DNA from: Bacteroidota bacterium
GTDB taxonomy: Bacteria; Bacteroidota; Bacteroidia; Chitinophagales; Chitinophagaceae
Direction of reading: 5' to 3'
Assembly: GCA_023424015.1 (NCBI GenBank)
Contig: JAFAEM010000042.1
Span: forward strand, 1-37,315
DNA length: 37,315 nt
Position 1 is the first letter of the stretch, and each line of letters starts with the position of its first letter. Positions 26,199 through 33,087 of this stretch are shown here, piece after piece. A model generated the notes under the pieces. That model worked only from the letters and a program-made list of their open reading frames with translations, was not told where the DNA came from and ran no database searches. A program made the position numbers and the translations under genes.

Positions 26199-27091
26199 CA
26201 GCGCGATGGCTTTTCTATAACCCTGAAAAATTCTCTGTCGAAGATGTTGAAATAAGTGACAGCATCAAATTCTTCGTAGTACGGAATAAATTTCCGCAGG
26301 TTTTTTCTGACGTCTTCATCATAGGCCCGCAGGTATTTCATTTTTGTTTCGGCAGCATCAGTAATATGGATCTGGACAGTCGGTTCAGGCATTCCGTCAA
26401 TGCCATAGAGTTCGTTGGCCAGCTTACTCGGATCAGGATAGCCCCAGTCTTTTATTTTCTCGCCAAGCCATTTATCAACGATCTCGGTTTCCATGGAGTT
26501 AGTATAAACCGATTGATAAATTTTGGATGTCTCCAGCTTGTTCTCTTCAAAAAGTTCTTTTACCAAACGACTGATAAAAATATGTTCAGGGTGACCATAC
26601 CCGCCTTTTTCATTATCGAGCGTAAAGATTACAGCAGGTTTAAATTCGTTTACCTTTTGAATTATCGCCCCGCTCATCTTTTCAGTGAGGAACTGTTCCT
26701 TCATCAGATCGTAAGGGATAGGGAGGTATGGTGCTTTCATGGTGTCCAGCCCTTTGCGGTAATAACCGTCTTCCAGCAGAAGTTCGTTACCGGAGCAGAT
26801 GATCTCCGAAGGATTTTTACCAGTGTTTTTTATCTCATGGCTTTGAAGACTTATGGATTTTATGGTCCAGCCATTGGCGCTTAGCCTGGCAATAGTTCCT
26901 GACATGGCACAATCATCGTCGTCGTGAGCAACGAAGATCAGCGCTTTCTTAGGGCTCACGCTATCAAGAAATGAATCATCGGGATAATTTTCGATAGGTG
27001 CAAATGTTTTCAGTTGTTCGGGGCTGATTTTAGACTTACAGCGAGTAAATAGTACCATGCTGAATACGAGCAGGAAAATAGATTTCTTCAT
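26198..27091 (-). CDS. PIG-L family (LmbE-like) deacetylase, exported
   Basis: PIG-L enzymes are zinc hydrolases that remove N-acetyl groups from GlcNAc-type substrates. The start at 27091 gives a lipoprotein-like signal (MKKSIFLLVFSMVLFTRC), although Arg just before Cys18 is unusual for a lipobox; the ATG at 27124 adds 11 residues. The zinc site appears as VAHDDDD (the family usually has AHPDDE) and GYGHPEH, with an aspartate-rich first motif. The protein is 297 aa, usual for the family plus a C-terminal extension ending in FDREFFRVIEKPS. It is convergent with the GH43 gene and not part of the plus-strand run. The substrate is unknown, but an exported form fits extracellular amino-sugar processing. 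Confidence 0.8.
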   Translation of the reverse strand: MKKSIFLLVFSMVLFTRCKSKISPEQLKTFAPIENYPDDSFLDSVSPKKALIFVAHDDDDCAMSGTIARLSANGWTIKSISLQSHEIKNTGKNPSEIICSGNELLLEDGYYRKGLDTMKAPYLPIPYDLMKEQFLTEKMSGAIIQKVNEFKPAVIFTLDNEKGGYGHPEHIFISRLVKELFEENKLETSKIYQSVYTNSMETEIVDKWLGEKIKDWGYPDPSKLANELYGIDGMPEPTVQIHITDAAETKMKYLRAYDEDVRKNLRKFIPYYEEFDAVTYFNIFDREFFRVIEKPSR

Positions 27092-27182
27092 TTTTAAATA
27101 ATAATTGAGTGTATTTAGTTGCATGCTAATACCGGGAGAACATTCAATTGTCCACCCTTAAAACACTGCGCGGCGATATTTA

Positions 27183-27356
27183 TCAACTTTTGTCTTTGAT
27201 TTTAATTGATAACCCGGTCACCAGGAAGCTGAAACATAATATCAGTACAAAGGCTTTAAACCAGGTGGGAGGCTGGTATATATCTGAGAATTGTGCAATA
27301 AGAAATACTACCAAAAAGAATCCTGACAGGAAGAGATAATTAGTTGGTTTTTTCAT
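27183..27356 (-). CDS. 57-aa two-helix membrane protein
   Basis: A short reading frame begins at ATG 27356 and ends at 27183. It encodes MKKPTNYLFLSGFFLVVFLI and then a second hydrophobic stretch (WFKAFVLILCFSFLVTGLSI) with a short charged tail (KIKDKS). The clear two-helix topology with a lysine-rich start and lysine-rich end suggests a real gene, not chance. It lies upstream of PIG-L in the same orientation, with 91 bp between them. No function is recognised. Confidence 0.6.
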   Translation of the reverse strand: MKKPTNYLFLSGFFLVVFLIAQFSDIYQPPTWFKAFVLILCFSFLVTGLSIKIKDKS

Positions 27357-27862
27357 GATGGCTCGTTTAATAAGTGGAATGCCCGAAAATATAAATTTCA
27401 GGATGAAATTCAGGATTTATTGAGTGTATGGTATGATTTTCACCGCAGCCAGTGCTTTTATTTGTATTTCGGCTCTGATTACAGGTTCATGTATTCAGAT
27501 TTGCGCGTGTTTTGCTTTTACTTTGGTACCCAATACGATCAGCGTGACATAAATAGCGATGGCAATCGTATCGACCAGTATGTTTTTAAATGATCACCCA
27601 TAAGGGTAGTTTTGATATGATGGGTGAGAATAATAGTGGTACATATTGTTTATTAATTGAGACAATTCAAGATCGCCAAAACGTCAACCCTGCGGGGTTC
27701 GGGTTTTCTCGTGTCTCGCGATTGCTACCAAAACGCTGCTCCTATGGAGCTGTATAATATTTGATCGGAATCGATATTTCTTTGGTTCCCCGCTCATACG
27801 CGGGCGTCAGACCTGGTTTCGGCAATTTTGCCGATTTTTGCTTCAGATTCAAATGAAATAAG
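27357..27862. other. 505-bp non-coding gap with a run of hairpins
   Basis: No convincing gene is visible. From 27686 on, four short hairpins follow each other: AACCC/GGGTT (27686-27699), GCTCC/GGAGC (27738-27750), CCCGC/GCGGG (27789-27804) and a final TCGGCA/TGCCGA stem followed by five T (27819-27839), which looks like a plus-strand terminator. The order could mark the end of a small plus-strand RNA or a leader ahead of the small gene at 27863. Confidence 0.45.
27819..27839 (+). terminator. intrinsic terminator-like hairpin
   Basis: A 6-bp stem, TCGGCA with TGCCGA, has a 4-nt loop and is followed directly by TTTTT. It lies 23 bp before the start of the 54-aa membrane protein gene and would end a transcript from the gap upstream. 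Confidence 0.6.
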
Positions 27863-28027
27863 ATGGGTGTTTGGTCGCAAATAGCGGAATATTTATACCT
27901 CAAGAAAAGAGATCCCAACCGCCCCAAAAGCAAATGGGTGGGATATATGCATGGCATCAACCGGATCAGCATTTTTATTTTCCTGATCTGCCTGATCATC
28001 CTGGCTATTAAACTGATTTGGGGCTAA
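27863..28027 (+). CDS. 54-aa single-helix protein, DUF6728-like
   Basis: An ATG at 27863 opens a 54-aa frame: MGVWSQIAEYLYLKKRDPNR, then PKSKWVGYMHGINRISIF and a long hydrophobic helix (IFLICLIILAIKLIWG). The amphipathic start, the KKRDPN-PK motif and the YMHGINRIS stretch resemble the small DUF6728 family of Bacteroidota, as far as I can recall it. It ends 4 bp before the convergent thioredoxin gene. Function unknown; probably a short inner-membrane protein. Confidence 0.75.
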   Translation: MGVWSQIAEYLYLKKRDPNRPKSKWVGYMHGINRISIFIFLICLIILAIKLIWG

Positions 28028-28031
28028 AGGC

Positions 28032-28328
28032 TCAACTATTTTGAAGTAGCTGATTGACCAGGCTGTTTTTATCAATAATGCCTGAATGGCGCCACACGAT
28101 ATTCCCGTTCCGGAAAATAATAAATGTAGGCACTGCCTGGATACCATAAGCTTCCGCGGCCTGGGTACTTTTGTCGATATCCACTTTTATTACCCGGGCC
28201 TGGCCCTGGGTGGCACGGGCTACTTCCTGGATTACAGGGCTCATGGTCTTGCAGGGTCCACACCAGTCGGCATAAAAATCCACTAATACTGGTTTGTCGG
28301 AGTTGATCAGGTCGCTGAATGTTTCCAT
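28032..28328 (-). CDS. trxA: thioredoxin
   Basis: A 98-aa thioredoxin that reduces disulfides in the cytoplasm. VDFYADWCGPCKTM holds the WCGPC redox motif, VIKVDIDKS and AVPTFIIFRNG contain the conserved cis-Pro site. The start at 28328 (METFSDLI) gives the normal length; the longer frame from 28517 includes an upstream region without signal or domain. No signal peptide, so cytoplasmic. It converges on the small membrane gene with a 4-bp gap. A long repeat-filled gap lies upstream of it. Confidence 0.92.
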   Translation of the reverse strand: METFSDLINSDKPVLVDFYADWCGPCKTMSPVIQEVARATQGQARVIKVDIDKSTQAAEAYGIQAVPTFIIFRNGNIVWRHSGIIDKNSLVNQLLQNS

Positions 28329-28470
28329 AATCAATAAAATTAGCAGTATTGATGCCAATTTACCTGGAATTTGGGAATTTACGGGGGTATTACGACCAGG
28401 GCTTACCGGTTTACCCAATTCATTCCCCATTTTCAACTGTTCATATAATGGAAATGACCATTGGCTAAAT

Positions 28471-28488
28471 CCGCCGTTTTTTCGGCGG
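28471..28488. other. strong GC hairpin in the trxA-lpxB gap
   Basis: CCGCCG and CGGCGG pair around a TTTTTT loop at 28471-28488, then a pyrimidine-rich stretch follows on the plus strand. It may be a terminator for a plus-strand transcript or a repeat remnant; no adjacent gene clearly uses it. Confidence 0.35.
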
Positions 28489-28523
28489 TTTCTCTTCTTA
28501 ATTTGTACCGGAATCAAAACCTA

Positions 28524-28556
28524 AACCTTAATCTTAACCTTAACCTTAACCTTAGT
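28524..28556. repeat. hexamer repeat (CTTAAC-type)
   Basis: About five units of CTTAAC or CTTAAT run over 28524-28556. They resemble telomere-type sequence only by chance and sit in non-coding DNA. Confidence 0.75.
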
Positions 28557-28633
28557 CCTATCTCAAAGATTCTTTCTCTAAGCAGCAGTTTTTTGTGTGA
28601 ACGGCCCTGGATTCTTCCGGGGCTTCTTTTTGC

Positions 28634-28668
28634 TAGTCAATAGTCGATAGTCGTTGGTCGGGAGTCGG
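28634..28668. repeat. heptamer tandem repeat (TAGTCGG-type), five units
   Basis: Units TAGTCAA, TAGTCGA, TAGTCGT, TGGTCGG and GAGTCGG follow without a break. This is the same heptamer family as at 22090-22110 and inside lpxB. Confidence 0.85.
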
Positions 28669-28750
28669 CTGGATCACAATAGTTTAATATGGTTGAGTGT
28701 GGTTGAAGATTGTTGAATGTAGTTTAACATTGTTGCACAACTGGTTCTTA

Positions 28751-29524
28751 TCATAATAAATCATGACCATCATGACGATCCGTGTTCTCCGTTTTTTTGT
28801 TTCCAAGTACGTACTGAAATAGTTGAAGATTGTTGAAAATGGCTGAAGATTGTTTAATGTCGTAGTACGATATTCAACAACATTCAACAACATTAAACAA
28901 CATTCAACCATAGAACGGGGGCACGCGGATTTTTATGATCATTATAATCAGTTAAGATTCCGACATAGCAGACACTGATCATAATAAATCATGACCATCA
29001 TTACGATCCGTGTTCTCCGGTTTTTGTTTCGAAGTACGTACTGAAATAGTTGAAGATTGTTGAAAATGGCTGAAGATTGTTTAATGTCGTAGTACGATAT
29101 TCAACAACATTCAACAACATTCAACAACCTTCAACCATAGAACGGGGGCACGCGGATATTTATGATCATTATGATCAGTTAAGATTCCGATATAGCAGAC
29201 ACTGATCATAATAAATCATGACCATCATGATAATCCGTGTTCTCCGGTTTTTGTTTCCAAGTACGTACTGAAATAGTTGAAGATTGTTGAAAATGGCTGA
29301 AGATTGTTTAATGTCGTAGTACGATATTCAACTACGTTCAACAACATTCAACAACCTTCAGCCATAGAGCGGGGAACGCGGATTTTTATGATCATTATGA
29401 TCCTGCACCAAGTACGTACTGAAATAGTTGAAGATCGTTGAAAATGGCTGAAGATTGTTTAATGTCGTAGTACGATATTCAACTACGTTCAACAACATTC
29501 AACTACATTCAACCACATTAAGCC
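28751..29524. repeat. tandem array of a ~227-bp unit with 10-bp periodic hairpins
   Basis: Three full units begin at 28751, 28979 and 29206 (TCATAATAAATCATGACC), spaced 228 and 227 bp; a fourth lacks about 76 bp and starts near 29402. Each has three parts: ACTGATCATAATAA-ATCATGACCATC paired with the GATCATTATGATCAG arm of the unit before; the palindrome AGTACGTACT; and a hairpin with one arm of 10-bp units such as GTTGAAGATT, a loop near GTCGTAGTACGAT, and the opposite arm of 10-bp units ATTCAACAAC. Units differ by a few substitutions only. A related half-hairpin of GTTGAAGATT units starts at 28690. Together with 28329-28750 this fills the 1.2-kb gap, which has no protein gene. Confidence 0.92.
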
Positions 29525-29534
29525 TTCATATAGA

Positions 29535-30656
29535 TTAATCTTTTCCTGAAATAAAATCAACAATGGATTTCGCTGTTCGTGCCGAGGCGCTTCCCTGCTG
29601 GCTGAGCCTGGATTTCAGTTCGGCATAATCGCTTTTGAGTTGTGCGCGACGTTGTTGATTATGCAGGAGTTCCTCGAGTTCTGTCTTCAGGTTTCCAGGA
29701 GTGAGTGCATCCTGGATCAGTTCCTTCACCACCAGCCTGTCCATGATAAGGTTGACCAGCGAAATGTATTTTACTTTAATCACTCTTTTGGCGATCTGGT
29801 AGGAAATCGGCGAGCCTTTATAACAAACCACTTCGGGTACACCAAACAAAGCTGTTTCAAGCGTAGCCGTACCGGAAGTAACTATGGCCGCCTCCGCCTG
29901 CATCAGTAGTTCATAGGTCTTGCCACTTACATAAGAGACATTCTCAAATGGCCGCAGCAGCTCATCATAAAAACTTTCATCCAGCCCCGGCGCCTTAGCC
30001 ACAATAAACTGGTAGCCTGGAAAATACCGGCTCGTCTCCAGCATCACCGGCAGTTTCTTCAATATCTCCTGCTTCCGGCTTCCGGGTAACAATGCCACGA
30101 TTGGTCGATCAGACAATCCCTGATCAGGGCTACTGACTCCCGACTCCCGACTCGCGACTACATCAACCAAAGGATGCCCCACATACTCCACCTCCCAGTT
30201 CCATTTATTTTTGAAATAATCCTTTTCAAAAGGCAATATCACGATCATTTTGTCGATACATTCTTTCATCATCCGCACACGTCCCTCTTTCCAGGCCCAT
30301 ACTTGCGGACTGATATAATAGATCACTTTCAGGCCCTGCTGTTTGGCCCATTTGGAAATGCGCAGGTTGAAACCGGGATAGTCGATCAGGATAAGGGCGT
30401 CGGGCTGGTATTGGGTGATGTCTTCTTTGCAAAAAGCCAGGTTCCGAAAGATCGTGCGCAGGTTCATCAGCACTTCTGTAAAACCCATAAACGCCAGTTC
30501 CCGGTAATGTTTCACCAGTTCGCCCCCGGCGGCCTGCATTTTATCGCCGCCCCAGCAACGAACCGAGATCGCCGGGTCCAGCTTTTTCATTTCCCTGATA
30601 AGATTACTGCCGTGCAGGTCGCCCGATGCTTCTCCTGCGATAATATAGTATTTCAT
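29535..30656 (-). CDS. lpxB: lipid-A-disaccharide synthase
   Basis: Joins UDP-diacylglucosamine and lipid X to make the lipid A disaccharide at the inner face of the inner membrane. The 373-aa protein (GT19) starts AGEASGDLHGSNLI and has PDALILIDYPGFNLRISK, YYISPQVWAWKEGRV, LLPGSRKQEI and the late SGTATLETALFGVPEVVCYKG motif, all standard for LpxB. Residues SRESGVSSP, between VGHPLVDVVA and RPIVALLPGS, are encoded by a heptamer repeat (30126-30160) in a region that is variable in the family. It ends a minus-strand group surE - membrane protein - lpxB. The start codon is at 30656. Confidence 0.95.
   Translation of the reverse strand: MKYYIIAGEASGDLHGSNLIREMKKLDPAISVRCWGGDKMQAAGGELVKHYRELAFMGFTEVLMNLRTIFRNLAFCKEDITQYQPDALILIDYPGFNLRISKWAKQQGLKVIYYISPQVWAWKEGRVRMMKECIDKMIVILPFEKDYFKNKWNWEVEYVGHPLVDVVASRESGVSSPDQGLSDRPIVALLPGSRKQEILKKLPVMLETSRYFPGYQFIVAKAPGLDESFYDELLRPFENVSYVSGKTYELLMQAEAAIVTSGTATLETALFGVPEVVCYKGSPISYQIAKRVIKVKYISLVNLIMDRLVVKELIQDALTPGNLKTELEELLHNQQRRAQLKSDYAELKSRLSQQGSASARTAKSIVDFISGKD
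30126..30160. repeat. heptamer repeat inside lpxB
   Basis: On the minus strand TAGTCGC, GAGTCGG, GAGTCGG, GAGTCAG and TAGCCCT follow in a row and encode part of VVASRESGVSSPD. One unit more or less would shift the lpxB frame, as 7 is not a multiple of 3. Confidence 0.85.
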
Positions 30657-30728
30657 ATTCCCGGTTCTCTTAACTCCGACGATTTTTGGAAAAACTTAAA
30701 GGTAGTAAAGAAGTATTTGTGCGGGTGC

Positions 30729-31028
30729 TCAGAGGTTCAATACTTTTAATAAGAGTATGGCGATACCATATATCAGCGTGATGATAAAAATTCCTTTGGC
30801 TGTATTATCGCGGTGCGAATTGACATAGATTGTAAAAAGAACGACATTGGCCAGCAGCGATAACGAACCGATCGAGGTGATGAGTTTGTTATTATTGAAA
30901 AATTCATCGAGGAAAAGTCCAAAGGAACTTCCCGAATAGCGGAGGAAATAGATCACCACCAGTCCAAGCATAGGCGCAAACAACCCGAGAACGATTCCGA
31001 GCTTTAAATTATCTTTTTTAAATATCAT
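30729..31028 (-). CDS. 99-aa inner-membrane protein of unknown function
   Basis: Three hydrophobic segments (LGIVLGLFAPMLGLVVIYFL, SIGSLSLLANVVLFTIYV and GIFIITLIYGIAILLLKVL) separated by short charged loops. Its start codon overlaps the 3' end of surE by 11 bp and lpxB follows 72 bp after, so the three genes are probably one transcript. I do not recognise the family with certainty; it resembles small uncharacterised proteins that sit between surE and lpxB in related genomes. A role near lipid A synthesis is possible from position only. Confidence 0.8.
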   Translation of the reverse strand: MIFKKDNLKLGIVLGLFAPMLGLVVIYFLRYSGSSFGLFLDEFFNNNKLITSIGSLSLLANVVLFTIYVNSHRDNTAKGIFIITLIYGIAILLLKVLNL

Positions 31029-31863
31029 TGGTCCAGAGTTTTTCCAGTTTGGATTTGAGCTCGTAATGCGTCATATCAAATTGTACAGGTACAACGCTCA
31101 CATAATTGTTGTCAAGCGCCCATACATCGGTATCCGTTCCTTTATCAAAGTTTACAAATTCTCCGGTAAGCCAGTAATACATCCGGCCATGCGGATCCTG
31201 CCGTTCGAGGAAATCTTCCTCGTACTTGGCATAGGCCTGGCGACAGATCTTCAACCCGTGCAGCAGTTCTACCGGAACCGAGGGAAAGTTTACATTGAGA
31301 ACGGTATGCTTATCCAGTTTGGTATTGAGCATATGTTCCACCACCATGCGGGCGTATTTGCGGGCGCCGGTAAAATCGGCTTCAATATTATAATCAAGCA
31401 GCGAGAATCCGGCTGAAGGAATGCTTTCGATGGCTGCTTCCACCGCTGCCGACATAGTACCGGAATAAATTACGTTGATGCTATGGTTGGCGCCATGGTT
31501 GATACCGCTCAGGCAGAGATCGGGTTTGCGGTGCAGCACTTTGTCAACGGCCAGTTTTACGCAATCCACCGGCGTTCCAGTGCATGACCATGCTTCGATG
31601 TCACCGAATGTATTCACTTTATGCAGCCGGAGTGGCTGACCGATTGTGATCGCGTGACCCATACCCGACTGGGGTTTATCGGGAGCTACTACGACTATCT
31701 TTCCCAGGTCTTTTACCGATTCCACCAGGTTCAAAATGCCTGGCGCCGTGACGCCATCATCATTGGTAATAAGGATCACAGGTTTAGTTTTCCTGCTGAT
31801 GGCAGGCGCTTTGGATCCTTTGGATTTCTTTTTCTTGGGGCTTGCTGCTTTTTTTGTTGCCAT
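31018..31863 (-). CDS. surE: 5'/3'-nucleotidase SurE
   Basis: Metal-dependent nucleoside monophosphatase. ILITNDDGVTAPGI holds the metal-binding Asp pair, APDKPQSGMGHAIT holds the Ser, and SGINHGANHSINVIYSGTMSAA holds the Asn-rich site. The ATG at 31863 is preferred: it gives 281 aa starting MATKKAASPKKKKSKGSKAP, a lysine-rich N-terminal extension absent from E. coli SurE. The longer frame from 32031 runs over GCCGGGAAGGCGGT repeats. The C-terminus is longer than in E. coli, with YYWLTGEFVNFDKGTDTDVWAL, usual for the family. First gene of the surE - membrane protein - lpxB group. Confidence 0.93.
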   Translation of the reverse strand: MATKKAASPKKKKSKGSKAPAISRKTKPVILITNDDGVTAPGILNLVESVKDLGKIVVVAPDKPQSGMGHAITIGQPLRLHKVNTFGDIEAWSCTGTPVDCVKLAVDKVLHRKPDLCLSGINHGANHSINVIYSGTMSAAVEAAIESIPSAGFSLLDYNIEADFTGARKYARMVVEHMLNTKLDKHTVLNVNFPSVPVELLHGLKICRQAYAKYEEDFLERQDPHGRMYYWLTGEFVNFDKGTDTDVWALDNNYVSVVPVQFDMTHYELKSKLEKLWTNDI

Positions 31864-31929
31864 ATGCAAGAGCAAAAGTGTTTGTTTTTTTCGGGTTGTC
31901 CAAACGGCTTTTGATGGGCGAGAGTTTTG

Positions 31930-32120
31930 GCCGGGAAGGCGGTGGGGCGGGAAATGATTTGTTTTTATTGCCGGGAAGGCGGTAAAAGGGGAAGGATAGT
32001 AAGGATAGTAAGAAAGAGTAGCATGCGTCATACACAGAATTTACAAGGGTTTTAAATAGCCAGTGATAAAAGTCGTATTGAATAAATTCAAACAACTCAC
32101 CGCCTTCCCTTCTCCCCGGC
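31930..32120. repeat. GCCGGGAAGGCGGT repeats in the surE-regulator gap
   Basis: Two direct copies (31930-31943 and 31970-31983) and an inverted, interrupted copy (32099-32120) flank about 115 bp and can fold as a large hairpin. The 372-bp gap 31864-32235 between the divergent surE and XRE/S24 genes holds no other gene; both promoters should lie within it. A TAAATTAGT/CTAAATTAATTAG stretch at 32197-32230, just before the regulator, may bind a regulator. Confidence 0.7.
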
Positions 32121-32235
32121 AACAATGAAATCCTTCTCGACGACTTCCATTCAGAAAACAAAAACCTCCCCGTCCTAAAAAAAATTTGCTATTCTAAATA
32201 AATTAGTAAATTGCAACTAAATTAATTAGCCCGCT

Positions 32236-32985
32236 ATGTCACTGGCCAGTCAAAATTTAAAGTATCTCCGCAAACTCCGCGGTTGGACACAGGAGGAGTT
32301 TGCCAACAAGCTACGCATCAAACGCTCCCTGTTGGGAGCATATGAAGAAGAGCGGGCTGAACCCCGCATTGATGTTTTGGAAACGGTTTGCGATATCTTC
32401 AAGCTTACCCTGGATGAGATCCTTCGCAAAGACCTGAGTGATAATAAGAGTAATTATATGGCCAAACGCCGCGCCATGAAGCTGGCCGCCGGCCGACCCG
32501 ATATACCTTTTGTACCTGTTAAAGCCGCGGCGGGTTATCTTGCCGGCTATGGCGACCCGGAGTTTATCGACGAGCTCAATACTTTCACCCTTCCCATGCT
32601 TGCCGGTGGTAATTATCGTGCTTTTGAGATCATTGGTGATTCGATGCTGCCCACCCCCAGCGGGTCGGTGATCGTGGGTGAGAAAGTGGAGAAGCTCGAC
32701 GAACTGAAAAATGATAGTGCCTGTATTGTGGTCTCAAGGCATGAAGGCATTGTATATAAGAGAGTTCAGAAACATGGCCGCTCCAAGGACAAACTCACCC
32801 TGGTAAGCGATAACCCCACTTACCACCCCTATACCGTAAAGGCTGAGGACGTGCTCGAGATGTGGCAGGCGCAGATGGTGATCTCCCGGGCCAACCAGCA
32901 ACAGCGATGGGATATGGGGCAACTGGCCACTATCGTAAATGACCTCCAGGCACAGGTGGTTTCGCTTAAGAAAAAGATGAACTGA
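32236..32985 (+). CDS. XRE-family regulator with S24 (LexA/CI-like) peptidase domain
   Basis: The 249-aa protein has a helix-turn-helix (about 6-65; RKLRGWTQEEFANKLRIKRS and AYEEERAEPRIDVL), a linker and an S24 peptidase-like domain (about 92-225). Ser136 in EIIGDSMLP and Lys175 in IVYKRV form the Ser-Lys dyad, and an Ala-Gly pair at 99-100 in KAAAGYLAG lies where LexA- and CI-type proteins cut themselves. The C-terminus is a short coiled-coil (LATIVNDLQAQVVSLKKKM). It resembles phage repressors and LexA in layout, but no prophage genes are visible, so it looks like a resident chromosomal regulator of unknown targets. The AT-rich 40 bp just before the start contain repeated AAATTA-type words that may be its own operator. 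Confidence 0.88.
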   Translation: MSLASQNLKYLRKLRGWTQEEFANKLRIKRSLLGAYEEERAEPRIDVLETVCDIFKLTLDEILRKDLSDNKSNYMAKRRAMKLAAGRPDIPFVPVKAAAGYLAGYGDPEFIDELNTFTLPMLAGGNYRAFEIIGDSMLPTPSGSVIVGEKVEKLDELKNDSACIVVSRHEGIVYKRVQKHGRSKDKLTLVSDNPTYHPYTVKAEDVLEMWQAQMVISRANQQQRWDMGQLATIVNDLQAQVVSLKKKMN

Positions 32986-33087
32986 CCGACTATCCTGGCC
33001 GCGGTGTTTCCCCCGTTTTTTGCGCTTTTTTCCCCGCGCTCTTTAAGTCTTCCCTGCTTACTGTTATATTTGTTAGGAACTGAACGT

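Noticed and set aside
26189..26884. Long plus-strand frame of 231 codons opposite the PIG-L gene
   Set aside because: It lies antisense to a gene with clear zinc motifs and a signal peptide and has no family-like features.
27148..27339. 63-codon plus-strand frame starting with TTG
   Set aside because: It is antisense to the more convincing 57-aa two-helix frame and has no features.
27495..27601. Small hydrophobic frame on the minus strand (DTIAIAIYVTLIVLG)
   Set aside because: The ATG nearby is out of frame by one base and an in-frame stop lies just upstream, so no intact gene can be drawn; it may be a remnant.
28461..28643. Frame reading NLNLNLNL over the CTTAAC repeat
   Set aside because: It is a translation of a hexamer repeat; composition is repeat-driven.
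28684..28911. Frames across the GTTGAAGATT/ATTCAACAAC repeats
   Set aside because: Same peptide words (STIFN, NNIQ) come from repeat units in several frames; no start region or domain.
28751..29524. CRISPR array
   Set aside because: Units are about 227 bp and nearly identical throughout, with no short repeat and unique spacer pattern and no cas genes.
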